Source of the DNA: a virus
IMG/VR virus record: IMGVR_UViG_3300042555_000374
Span: 1 to 28,265 of that record
Direction: 5' to 3' (one strand)
Length of the DNA stretch: 28,265 nucleotides
A program made the position numbers and the translations under genes. This document shows, one piece after another, positions 14,890 to 22,398 of this stretch (the stretch's first letter is position 1; each line of letters opens with the position of its first letter). The notes under the pieces were generated by a model. It was given only the letters and a program-made list of their open reading frames with translations, searched no databases and was not told the origin of the DNA.

Positions 14890-15563
14890 GCCAAATAATA
14901 ACCATTTTCATAATAATCACGAGTTCGAAGCAATTCTTTCACCCAGTTGTCTCGCTTCTCGATAAACACCTGAGGTTCATCACCCTCGACTGCAATAAGA
15001 ACTACCAACCACGGAACAGGAATCCCAGTTCGTTCCTCATACATGATTGCATATGCTGCAGTCTGCATAAAGTAAGAACTGATATGTTCTTTCTTTTTGG
15101 GTTTGCTAGATGTCTTGAAGTCGATGACTGCTCGGAGACGGTTATAATCGGCGATACAGTCGACACGACCTGCCATACGGAGGTGGTCGCTGTAGAGCGC
15201 AAGTTCTTGGCAGTGAATGTCGCCAATCGGATCGAGAACAGGTTTGAACTTCTTGAACATCTCAACGTCAAGTAGAGATGCTTTCGTAGTTGTATACGCT
15301 TCTTCTAAATCTTCGTTCTTAAGATATGATTCAGTTAATGAGTGAATCTTAGTTCCACGAGTTGATGCTTTGTTCGAGATCTTATTCGCTTCTTCTTCAC
15401 CAACACGTTTTCGCCAAGCAGCGATTCCATCTCTGGATAGAACCCCGAGAACAGTGGTAGCAGAAGGATACGCTACACCAGAGGCATTAACGTAAACTCT
15501 GCTACCATCTTCGTTCGTAGTTGATTGTGCGAAATCTTCATAGTCATATATCGTCTTAAACAT
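14886..15563 (-). CDS. PD-(D/E)XK (RecB/Cas4/MGME1-like) exonuclease
   Basis: The 225-aa protein has the RecB-family nuclease order: TRGTKIH (residues 68-74), E120, GRVDCIAD with D135, the IDFKTS motif with D148 and K150, and QTAAY (Q167-xxx-Y171). These are the acidic metal ligands, the catalytic Lys and the QxxxY motif. Such single-domain nucleases are common in T4-like marine phages. They are thought to process DNA ends in recombination or degrade host DNA, but the role here is not shown by the sequence. It has its own TTGACT/TATAAT promoter 6 nt upstream of the ATG. Its stop codon is embedded in the -35 box of the tmRNA promoter. Confidence 0.85.
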   Translation of the reverse strand: MFKTIYDYEDFAQSTTNEDGSRVYVNASGVAYPSATTVLGVLSRDGIAAWRKRVGEEEANKISNKASTRGTKIHSLTESYLKNEDLEEAYTTTKASLLDVEMFKKFKPVLDPIGDIHCQELALYSDHLRMAGRVDCIADYNRLRAVIDFKTSSKPKKKEHISSYFMQTAAYAIMYEERTGIPVPWLVVLIAVEGDEPQVFIEKRDNWVKELLRTRDYYENGYYLA

Positions 15564-15568
15564 AATTC

Positions 15569-15597
15569 ATTATACTATAATTTTATAGAAAAGTCAA
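15569..15597 (-). promoter_or_regulatory. Early promoter of the PD-(D/E)XK nuclease gene
   Basis: Minus-strand TTGACT (15597-15592), 17-nt spacer, consensus TATAAT (15574-15569). The -35 contains the TGA stop of the 96-aa gene. The -10 lies only 5 nt from the ATG at 15563, so the leader would be nearly absent unless a later start is used. Confidence 0.7.
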
Positions 15598-15884
15598 GCC
15601 ATTTCTTCAATAAATTCTTTTAATTTTAAATTATAAAAACCATAATATGCCATCTGATCTTCAACCTCGGTATAATTTTCTGCTGCAATCACCGCATTTG
15701 CATCGTCAATTTCTCTGGTTAGATGAGCAATAAAATCTGCATTAGCAGGATCTTCTGCATCTAATGCATCTAATTGATTTTGTAACTGAGATGGGCGCTG
15801 TAGTGCAAGACTTTTTGGTTGGATTGGCAGACCCGTAAATGCATCACCGAGTGATGCATGAAAATCTTCTAGTAGTGTTGACAT
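15594..15884 (-). CDS. Conserved-looking small protein of unknown function (96 aa)
   Basis: The product is acidic and predicted helical, with SQLQNQLDALDAEDPANADFI in the middle and a C-terminal YYGFYNLKLKEFIEEMA. No domain is recognised. AGGAG lies 7 nt before the ATG. It starts 9 nt after the PhoH-like gene and is probably in the same transcript. The stop codon TGA forms part of the next gene's -35 box. Confidence 0.7.
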   Translation of the reverse strand: MSTLLEDFHASLGDAFTGLPIQPKSLALQRPSQLQNQLDALDAEDPANADFIAHLTREIDDANAVIAAENYTEVEDQMAYYGFYNLKLKEFIEEMA

Positions 15885-15893
15885 TTTTATCTC

Positions 15894-16652
15894 CTATGCT
15901 GCGTAACGACTTTCATATTCTAGTCGAGCAATTATATATTCTTTTACAAGTTTTGATCGAACGATATCGTCTACAGTAAACTCAACAGTTTTAAATGAAG
16001 GCATCATGTCTGCAATTGCAATAAATTTCTGCAACCCAGACATATCGTTCTTCTTATATAGGTCAGTTTGGCGGAAGTCTCCGCAGAAAATGACCTTTGA
16101 GTTCTTACCGATACGAGTCATGATAGAATTGAGTTCCATATCTGTCATATTCTGACATTCATCGACAACTACGATGGAGTTGTCTAGAGTGATACCACGA
16201 ACGAATGATGTGATAAGGAAGTGAACCATTTTTTGTTCTTGTAGACGAGCAAATGGTTGAATATGATTGAAAAGATCTTCACAGATTTCAACATATGGCA
16301 TAGTGTAAACTTCTGTCTTTTCTTTTTCGTCTCCAGGAAGATGCCCGATCTCGCGCGAAGGAACTGCTGAGCGCACAATAACGAGACGTTCGAAATTGCT
16401 GGAACTATCTAATACTTCTTCTAATGCTTTATATAGAGCGATGAATGTTTTACCAGTGCCAGCGACACCATGTAGTAGGACTGCGGATGCTTGCTTATCA
16501 TAAATTTCAAAGAAGGATCTTTGATTGAAATTTAGAGGGGAAATTTGTTTCAAATCATTGTATGAAACTTTACACTTAGAACTTCTCTCTTGTTGAATGA
16601 TAGTTTCGGATGGGGCGACGAGTTGTAGATTATTTTGTTTTCTTCTCGACAT
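15894..16652 (-). CDS. phoH: PhoH-like P-loop ATPase
   Basis: The 252-aa protein shows Walker A GVAGTGKT (residues 62-69), RSAVPSREIGHLPGDEKEK (about 94-112, the PhoH signature), Walker B VVVDECQN (161-168), then FCGDFRQTD and a C-terminal DIVRS-VKEYI motif. These mark the PhoH/PhoL family, which is very widespread in marine phages. The family is an ATPase, possibly with RNA or helicase activity; its role in phages is not established. The N-terminal basic segment (SRRKQNN) is typical. The gene starts shortly after a terminator on the same strand. I see no clear promoter in the short gap, so its expression may depend on read-through. Confidence 0.9.
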   Translation of the reverse strand: MSRRKQNNLQLVAPSETIIQQERSSKCKVSYNDLKQISPLNFNQRSFFEIYDKQASAVLLHGVAGTGKTFIALYKALEEVLDSSSNFERLVIVRSAVPSREIGHLPGDEKEKTEVYTMPYVEICEDLFNHIQPFARLQEQKMVHFLITSFVRGITLDNSIVVVDECQNMTDMELNSIMTRIGKNSKVIFCGDFRQTDLYKKNDMSGLQKFIAIADMMPSFKTVEFTVDDIVRSKLVKEYIIARLEYESRYAA

Positions 16653-16685
16653 TTGCAGTCCTTATTTTAACTAGAGGGTTGATAC

Positions 16686-16717
16686 GAAAAAGGCGACTCC
16701 ACTACGGAGTCGCCTTT
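16686..16717 (-). terminator. Rho-independent terminator upstream of phoH
   Basis: Minus strand: GGCGACTCC, 5-nt loop, GGAGTCGCC (9-bp perfect stem, 16714-16692) followed by TTTTT. It ends the transcript of the 179-aa gene at 16784-17323. The intervening 16718-16783 holds only AT-rich sequence and a weak CCGAGGACATCGG hairpin. Confidence 0.88.
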
Positions 16718-16783
16718 ATTTTCCGAGGACATCGGAATCTGAAATTGGGATGGGAGTTCTTTTTTGTTCCATACAAGTATTTA

Positions 16784-17323
16784 TTAAACTGCGACACTCC
16801 ACCACTCTGGAATCGGGCGATTTTTCCACTTTGCCATAGTTTTTTTTGCGCCGACATAATAGTTACGATACGACTGAATAGAGTCAGGAACTTTGTATTC
16901 ATCTGGCATCGCAGGAGTAGGTTGCGTTTTATAACCGATAGGAATATTAATAGGAGGTTTACGTAACCAATATACTAGACGGTCACAAGAATGGATCTTG
17001 CCATATCGGTGAGTGTATTCAGATAAGAGGGATTGGAATAGGCATACAAGCCAGTTATAATTGTTGTTAGACTGGCGAACCCAAACAGCACTCGGATGAT
17101 TGATGTGTGTCGCCTTGTATAGTTGCCCCTCAAGAGAAGTATCTTCTAACCGCCATCGTTTGATCTTTCGTCCAGAGGAAGCATCGATATATTCTTTGCC
17201 GTCGAGAACACGGTGCGCAGTTGATAGTAACTGGGCATACTCGAGGATCATCTTTACGACATGTTTGTCGTTATGGTATTCTGCGCACTTGGTGACATCG
17301 CTGTCAAGATAAAAAATATTCAT
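16784..17323 (-). CDS. Conserved phage protein of unknown function (179 aa)
   Basis: It begins MNIFYLDSDVTKCAEYHNDK and continues HVVKMILEYAQLLSTAHRVLDG, then LYKATHINHPSAVWVRQSNNNYNW, EYTHRYGK and a C-terminal SYRNYYVGAKKTMAKWKNRP-PEWW. I recognise this as a protein type common in T4-like marine phages but know no function. Its His-rich conserved blocks (EYHNDKHVVK, HINHPS) suggest metal binding or an enzymatic fold. It has a TTGACT/TATAAT promoter inside the upstream 92-aa gene and ends before a strong terminator, so it can be a separate early unit. Confidence 0.75.
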   Translation of the reverse strand: MNIFYLDSDVTKCAEYHNDKHVVKMILEYAQLLSTAHRVLDGKEYIDASSGRKIKRWRLEDTSLEGQLYKATHINHPSAVWVRQSNNNYNWLVCLFQSLLSEYTHRYGKIHSCDRLVYWLRKPPINIPIGYKTQPTPAMPDEYKVPDSIQSYRNYYVGAKKTMAKWKNRPIPEWWSVAV

Positions 17324-17329
17324 AATGTA

Positions 17330-17608
17330 TTACTCGTCAAATGGAATCTCTTCCATGTTATTAATTATGTTTTGTATCGCAACTTTAGCGACATCACTTA
17401 TTATACTGTTTCCTATCGAAAAGTCAAGTGCTTTTCTGACAAAAATTGGATCTAAGGTAGTTAATATATCTGCATTGTATTTCTTTTCACATTCTGGATA
17501 AGTATTCAATGCAGCAAGAACAAGTTCTACCTCAAAGTCCGTATATAAAGATATACGATACCTTCTATGCGATAGAAATCTATCTGGAAAATTAACTACT
17601 CTACCCAT
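17330..17608 (-). CDS. Small protein of unknown function (92 aa)
   Basis: The product is MGRVVNFPDRFLSHRRYR followed by a mostly helical sequence (FEVELVLAALNTYPECE, FVRKALDFSIG) and an acidic end (NNMEEIPFDE). No family is recognised. It lies 14 nt downstream of the carbamoyltransferase gene and 6 nt upstream of the next one. An early promoter for the following gene is embedded in its sequence. It may be served by the promoter-like site within the carbamoyltransferase gene. Confidence 0.65.
   Translation of the reverse strand: MGRVVNFPDRFLSHRRYRISLYTDFEVELVLAALNTYPECEKKYNADILTTLDPIFVRKALDFSIGNSIISDVAKVAIQNIINNMEEIPFDE
17400..17427 (-). promoter_or_regulatory. Early promoter of the 179-aa gene
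   Basis: Minus-strand TTGACT (17427-17422), 16-nt spacer, TATAAT (17405-17400) lies within the 92-aa gene, about 77 nt before the ATG at 17323. It shares the TTGACTTTTC start with the other early promoters. Confidence 0.65.
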
Positions 17609-17622
17609 AACAATATTTATTC

Positions 17623-19050
17623 TTAAAAGACCTTCACATTATAGATATTTTGGAACATGGCAGCATCCTTTTCATCATTTACCATTGGAAATCCTTTAAT
17701 GTTCAGACTAGTATTAAGTAACATCGGACAACCTGTTTCTTCATACCATCTTGTCAGCAATTCAAACAATCCTGGATGCTGTTGCTTGTTTACAGTTTGG
17801 ACGCGAGATGTGCCATCAACGTGAACGATAGCAGGGAACTTTGTAGGAAATTTACATCTTGCAGTAAACTGCATGTAAGGGGATACTTCAACTGGCATGT
17901 CAAAATACTCCGCTGCATGTTGCTCAAGGATGACTGGTGCGAATGGTCTAAACTTTTGTCTGCGTTTGATTGCATTTACTCTGTCCTTAATGTCAATTCT
18001 GGTTGGATCTGCCAACAAACTCCGATTACCCAAAGCACGTGGACCAAATTCTGCTCGCCCATTTGCAACACCCACTATACCGTCTTTTTTAAGAAAAGTC
18101 AATAGATTTTCTACAGGATATTCCCCCTCGATATTCTCGCCGAGATATGGACCTTGCCAGTTTAATTTTCTGCGATTGTTTGCAGCAATAGCACCAAGAC
18201 TGCTCCCTGAATCTCCAGGATTTGGCATGACCCATACATTCTTGAAATACTTTAACGCGATATGATTTGCACTACAGTTTAGCGCACAACCACCCATAAG
18301 AACAAGATTTCCTTGTAAGGTGTCTTTCATCTTTGCACGAATCAGTAATTTTTCAAATTCTTCTTCGTATACTTTTTGCGTTGCTGCGGCAACACTATAA
18401 TGGTCCAAATCAAAGTCATCATTACGCCACCAACGACATCCGCGATGAAGGTTTTCAGATTCCCAAAGATTTCTAACTTCGTCATAATATTTTTCGGCAT
18501 CACCATATGCTACCATCCCCATTAAGATATATTCATCTTCGTTTGCTTTAAGACCAACTCGGTCTGTCATAGCAGAATAGAACAACCCCAGTGACTTGGG
18601 ATAATCCATTGACCATTTCTTTGTAAGGTTACTACCAGAACATTTCCAGATTGATGCTGTATCAAATTCACCGATAGCATCGATTACAAGAGCAGTCGCA
18701 GATTCGAACCGAGAAGTATAGAAACCTGCAGCGGCATGCGACTCATGGTGCGAGGCAAACTCGACAGGGACATCAAGTCCAAATTCTTTTAGATACTGCC
18801 TTACGCTAAATCGAACTAATCCCTGCCCAGAAAGAAATCTACGCATCGCTCTCAATTTGGGTTTCTCATACCAATGTATCTTTTCTGGTTTACCGAACTT
18901 CAGCGCTGCGTTGATCAGATCGACATTTAGATGTTTGTCATTTTTAACGCCACTATATCGTTCGACGTGTGATGCGAATAGAATCTCGTCCCCGCTAACA
19001 ACAGTCAACGCCGCATCATGTGCGGCGGCAGATATACCCCATTCAATCAT
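17623..19050 (-). CDS. NodU/CmcH/TobZ-family carbamoyltransferase
   Basis: The 475-aa protein has the two-domain layout of O-carbamoyltransferases. The N-terminal Kae1-like domain has HDAA at 11-14, the metal-binding HHESHA at 101-106 and GGCALNC at 253-259 with PNPGDSGSSLGA. The C-terminal domain has FGPRALGNRS at 335-344, FRPFAPVIL and LLNTSLNIKGFPMV. Known members use carbamoyl phosphate and ATP to carbamoylate hydroxyl groups on sugars, antibiotics or nucleosides. Key motifs look intact. It is slightly shorter than typical NodU (about 560 aa). It follows the radical SAM/SGNH genes after a 68-nt gap. No good ribosome site precedes the ATG at 19050. The substrate cannot be read from the sequence; a modified nucleotide, glycan or peptide are all possible. 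Confidence 0.9.
   Translation of the reverse strand: MIEWGISAAAHDAALTVVSGDEILFASHVERYSGVKNDKHLNVDLINAALKFGKPEKIHWYEKPKLRAMRRFLSGQGLVRFSVRQYLKEFGLDVPVEFASHHESHAAAGFYTSRFESATALVIDAIGEFDTASIWKCSGSNLTKKWSMDYPKSLGLFYSAMTDRVGLKANEDEYILMGMVAYGDAEKYYDEVRNLWESENLHRGCRWWRNDDFDLDHYSVAAATQKVYEEEFEKLLIRAKMKDTLQGNLVLMGGCALNCSANHIALKYFKNVWVMPNPGDSGSSLGAIAANNRRKLNWQGPYLGENIEGEYPVENLLTFLKKDGIVGVANGRAEFGPRALGNRSLLADPTRIDIKDRVNAIKRRQKFRPFAPVILEQHAAEYFDMPVEVSPYMQFTARCKFPTKFPAIVHVDGTSRVQTVNKQQHPGLFELLTRWYEETGCPMLLNTSLNIKGFPMVNDEKDAAMFQNIYNVKVF
18074..18102 (-). promoter_or_regulatory. Promoter-like site inside the carbamoyltransferase gene
   Basis: Minus-strand TTGACT (18102-18097), 17-nt spacer, TATAGT (18079-18074). 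It shares TTGACTTTTC and a G just before the -10 box with the intergenic promoters, so it is probably real. It would transcribe the last part of this gene and the 92-aa gene. Confidence 0.45.
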
Positions 19051-19098
19051 AGATAAAGGGATCTTGTTTTCTTATTTTTTTTATTCGGCGAATGTGCG

Positions 19099-19113
19099 AT
19101 CTCTTTAAGAGAT
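19099..19113. other. Small perfect hairpin in the SGNH-carbamoyltransferase gap
   Basis: ATCTCT-TTA-AGAGAT lies in the 68-nt gap between the two genes. There is no U-run after it on the minus strand, so I do not call it a terminator. It may be an RNA processing or stability element. Confidence 0.35.
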
Positions 19114-19118
19114 AACTT

Positions 19119-19970
19119 TTAATTTTTTGTATTAATGATTTTATCATACAATTCCTCTGCAAATAATACATGCGCTATCTCGGGTGGGTGCTTAAACCCA
19201 CACGGAGGCGGCACCGTTCCACGCATCTGGTTGTTATACCAAGTAAACAACGATGTGGTTGGATCAATGCTATAATCTAGTATCTCTTGAAATATTTTCT
19301 CGAACGTCGGTAAATATTGCCAATCAAAATAAATGTCTGCAAAAATATTGCCATGCTTTGATTCCGGAGCATTATAAAAAAGAAGTTCTTTTGGAAAAAC
19401 TGGTTGCATGTAAAAATCGAAATTATTTACAACGCAAAAATTCTTAAAATTTTGTAATGAAAACAGATAAGTTTGCATGACTTTATAGTCGTTATAATGC
19501 ATGTCACTATCTTGAACCGAACGGTCGCTCATGACTCTTGATACAGGTACGCCTGTGTTTTCTGGCGAAAAGGACAAGTATCTATGCGGGGTTGTCACCC
19601 CCAAAAAGATCAGATCTGTTTTCGGATTTAACTTTCTAGTATAGTGACCGCGAAATAAATCTAGAGTCATATGATCCACTGCAGATCCAGGTATAGCATA
19701 ATTAACATGCTCCAAACCAAGTTTATCTGCCAATTTAGCAGCATAACTTCGTTTCGAAGAAACATTAATGTATTCCCTAGAAGTCATCTTGCCTGCACGA
19801 GAAACATAGTCTTCAAATTTATGCATGGGTTTTCTATCAGCAATCCACTGATGTTTCATTTTATTGCACTCGTCAAAACTAATCCCAAGCACTTCATGGT
19901 CCATTAATTCTGACCCCGCAGTAAATGAACATCCGAATGAAATTAGTCGTGTTTTCCCTTCAAGTTTCAT
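19119..19970 (-). CDS. SGNH/GDSL-type hydrolase
   Basis: I place the start at the ATG at 19970, which overlaps the stop of the radical SAM gene upstream as ATGA. A longer frame to 20057 would lie entirely within that gene. The 283-aa product starts MKLEGKTRLISFGCSFTAGSE, with block I GCSFTAG and nucleophile Ser15. It then has a Gly/Asn-containing block (NYAIPGSAVDH), a strand LIFLGVTTPHRY in the place of block III, and near the C terminus HPPEIAHVLFAEEL, the block V His-containing segment. SGNH enzymes are esterases or acetyl/acyl transferases acting on glycans and lipids. The ATGA coupling makes it part of the radical SAM cassette. Substrate unknown. Confidence 0.75.
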   Translation of the reverse strand: MKLEGKTRLISFGCSFTAGSELMDHEVLGISFDECNKMKHQWIADRKPMHKFEDYVSRAGKMTSREYINVSSKRSYAAKLADKLGLEHVNYAIPGSAVDHMTLDLFRGHYTRKLNPKTDLIFLGVTTPHRYLSFSPENTGVPVSRVMSDRSVQDSDMHYNDYKVMQTYLFSLQNFKNFCVVNNFDFYMQPVFPKELLFYNAPESKHGNIFADIYFDWQYLPTFEKIFQEILDYSIDPTTSLFTWYNNQMRGTVPPPCGFKHPPEIAHVLFAEELYDKIINTKN

Positions 19971-21112
19971 TTTCTGTGATCTTTTGTCATTGGTCTTGGA
20001 TTTTCTACTTCTTTTCCATCCAAAAAGGTGGATAGACTGTTTCGTAAATCTACGCACTGTTTTCGCATTTTACCATCTTGGGGTAAAGAAGGTATCTCAG
20101 CGTCATACAATGCAATCACTTCTTCGAGTTCTTTCCGTGACATATTATGACACGCCATGTGGTCGGGATAATACAAGTAGTTGAAATTTAATGGGTTTGA
20201 ATTAGTAAAACGTACATATTGATTTACTATCTTGTAAAGAGCAATTGTGTCTCTGACGTTCATTTTACTTATTGTCATAACGATAGAAACATTTGATGTG
20301 TGTAAATCGAATTCCTTTGCTATAATTTCTTCTTGGCAGTATTTTAAATTATCCAAAACTTGATCCCACTTAGCACCAACTCTAAGTTTCTCAAACTTAT
20401 CACCATAAGAATCTATACTGAAAGACAAAACAATACCTCTGAATTTTTTCCAGATATCAATCTCTTTTCTAGTTGGTCTTTGTGTTCCATTCGTATTGTA
20501 TTGCAATATTGTTTTTTCTGGATTAGATAATTGATCCAACCACTCAAAGTGTGTTTTATTTAGTAGAGGTTCTCCACCTGCAATATCAATTCTAAAATAT
20601 CCATTTTCTCCAGGATTTAATTTCTTATACTGTTCTAAATCATAAGACCAAGCAATCTCTTCGTTTAAACGATCGTATGTATACCTGTCCAATTTTCCTT
20701 CGCGTAAGAGTTCGGTTGCAATTGCAGTCGAGCATGCAGGAGTGCATATGGTGCAGCGAAGATTACATAATCTCCCAGTTTTTAACTGTAGATATTCTAG
20801 AGAAACTTCTTCAGGTGGTGTTTGCATTGTTCCATTATGCAACATCCACATATCTTGTTGACGTTTACTGTCTCGCCCTTCTTCTTCTGCAAATTTACAT
20901 TGATTACAACCACTCGGCCAAACACCTTGCGATAGTTGGTCACGATATTCTTGGAATTCTTCTTTTAAAATAGTCTCTGCATTTTCTATATCTACAAGTT
21001 TACTTTTTTTATCTACTTTATGAATGAAAAGACAACATGGTGTTAAGTAACCATCAGTGTCAACGTGCACGGATTTCCACATAGACGGACAATAAATTTT
21101 AGGTTCGCTCAT
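19967..21112 (-). CDS. Radical SAM protein A with N-terminal auxiliary-cluster (twitch/SPASM-like) cysteines
   Basis: I start it at the ATG at 21112, which overlaps the preceding stop as ATGA (381 aa). The frame could extend 5 codons. The N-terminal module has C8, C26-C27 and C69-x2-C72, spaced like half-SPASM/twitch auxiliary [4Fe-4S] binding sites (WKSVHVDTDGYLTPCC is typical). The radical SAM motif CNLRCTIC (C116, C120, C123) follows, with the SAM-binding IAGGEPLL, the YNTNGT strand and SIDSYGDKFEKLR. Enzymes of this type cleave SAM to a 5'-deoxyadenosyl radical and often act on peptides or sugars. It is last of five tandem paralogs and is coupled to the SGNH gene. Confidence 0.88.
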   Translation of the reverse strand: MSEPKIYCPSMWKSVHVDTDGYLTPCCLFIHKVDKKSKLVDIENAETILKEEFQEYRDQLSQGVWPSGCNQCKFAEEEGRDSKRQQDMWMLHNGTMQTPPEEVSLEYLQLKTGRLCNLRCTICTPACSTAIATELLREGKLDRYTYDRLNEEIAWSYDLEQYKKLNPGENGYFRIDIAGGEPLLNKTHFEWLDQLSNPEKTILQYNTNGTQRPTRKEIDIWKKFRGIVLSFSIDSYGDKFEKLRVGAKWDQVLDNLKYCQEEIIAKEFDLHTSNVSIVMTISKMNVRDTIALYKIVNQYVRFTNSNPLNFNYLYYPDHMACHNMSRKELEEVIALYDAEIPSLPQDGKMRKQCVDLRNSLSTFLDGKEVENPRPMTKDHRK

Positions 21113-22398
21113 ATTGATAGATACCAATCTCTTACCTCTGGGTCAATAATTGCAGTTAGACTCTCAAAGGTGTGTTTTCCAAGAAGAAACTTTTCTCTGT
21201 GTTGCCAGTTTTTCTTCATCAGTTTTAACATTTCCGGATCCGAATAAATCGGGTTATTGCTTTTGTCCAATTTATACGATTTTAATATTGCAATCGTTCT
21301 TTCTTTTCCTCTCAAGGAACACTCTTCAAACCGTTTAATGGCATGATCAAGTATTCGGTCAAAAATATGTTGTGGGTATAACCGAATATCTAGGAATCCT
21401 TGTTGAGTCTGTTTGTTAATATGATTGAATAATTTATGTGAGTGAAGTTCTGGATCATACGGTTCATAAAATTCAAACCACCTATCGATATCCATAAGAA
21501 CTGGAGCAGACATAACACTAGAAAGACCGAATTGGTTTCTTTCGTTTAGTCTAGAATGGTATTCTTTCCAGTTGGCAGAAACAGTATCCCATGATGCGCC
21601 ATCTCTACAAAATTCAAAAGTTTCATGCGTGCCATCTAGGCTTGCCTGTATACTTGGTTGGTAAAATTTTAGAAGTTCGGGTATTAGTTTCCCCTTCCAG
21701 TGAAGGCGAGTCAGATTGCTGTTATAATGAATAAAGATATTATATAAAAATGCAGGATCTTCGGATTGAATTTCTAATAATTTTTCAACCACTTTCCAAT
21801 GCACATGCGACATCATTGGTTCGCCGCCAGCCCAATAAATCTTCGTCAATCTTCGCTGGTCTAGACACTCAATAATTTCTTGTGCCATAGAATCTTCAAA
21901 ATCATAATCTATGACGAATTCTTTACCAGTCGCCCACATTTTAGGTCGCTGTCCCCACATATCAGCGAACAGTGAAGCATGCGTCGAACTGTATATTGGT
22001 CCACAACTCAAACACTGCAGATTACAATGTATTGTTCGATAGTCAAAATATGTAGGAAGCACTGAAGCAGAACCATCATCATTCGTTTTGCTTATGGTTT
22101 CGGCAATTGTTTCTTCTTCACTCTGCTGACCCCTCCAACTCTGTTGGCGTAAAGATTCAATGTTCTGTTCTTCATTTTTATAACAGACTGAACAGGCATC
22201 AATCTTTTCTCCTGCTATCATCTTTTTTCGAACATCTTTCATTACAGAAGAATTCCAGAAGTCCTTGGTTTCCGTCTTTTCTTCCGAAACAATGTCATCT
22301 GATATACAGCAAAGTTTTCGCTCGTATTGCGATCCGATGTAACTATGATCCCATGGATATTTACAAATACTTTTATTATTTTCAGTATTGATAGTCAT
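21109..22398 (-). CDS. Radical SAM protein B with N-terminal auxiliary-cluster cysteines
   Basis: This is a 429-aa protein. N-terminal cysteines C12, C30-C31 and C69-x2-C72 (ICKYPWDH, KLCCIS, CSVCYKNEE) match the auxiliary-cluster pattern of its neighbours. The radical SAM core starts with CNLQCLSC (C125, C129, C132) and has YWAGGEPMM, HYNSNLT and ASLDGTHETFEFCRDGASW. The start at 22398 overlaps the end of the next upstream radical SAM gene by 17 nt; the stop overlaps gene A as ATGA. The C-terminal 150 residues are not shared obviously with A and carry no SPASM motif. The substrate is unknown. Confidence 0.88.
   Translation of the reverse strand: MTINTENNKSICKYPWDHSYIGSQYERKLCCISDDIVSEEKTETKDFWNSSVMKDVRKKMIAGEKIDACSVCYKNEEQNIESLRQQSWRGQQSEEETIAETISKTNDDGSASVLPTYFDYRTIHCNLQCLSCGPIYSSTHASLFADMWGQRPKMWATGKEFVIDYDFEDSMAQEIIECLDQRRLTKIYWAGGEPMMSHVHWKVVEKLLEIQSEDPAFLYNIFIHYNSNLTRLHWKGKLIPELLKFYQPSIQASLDGTHETFEFCRDGASWDTVSANWKEYHSRLNERNQFGLSSVMSAPVLMDIDRWFEFYEPYDPELHSHKLFNHINKQTQQGFLDIRLYPQHIFDRILDHAIKRFEECSLRGKERTIAILKSYKLDKSNNPIYSDPEMLKLMKKNWQHREKFLLGKHTFESLTAIIDPEVRDWYLSI

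Noticed and set aside
19971-20057. Longer N terminus of the SGNH hydrolase
   Set aside because: The extension lies wholly within the upstream radical SAM gene and is rich in basic residues unlike the family. The ATGA overlap start at 19970 fits the pattern of the other cassette genes.
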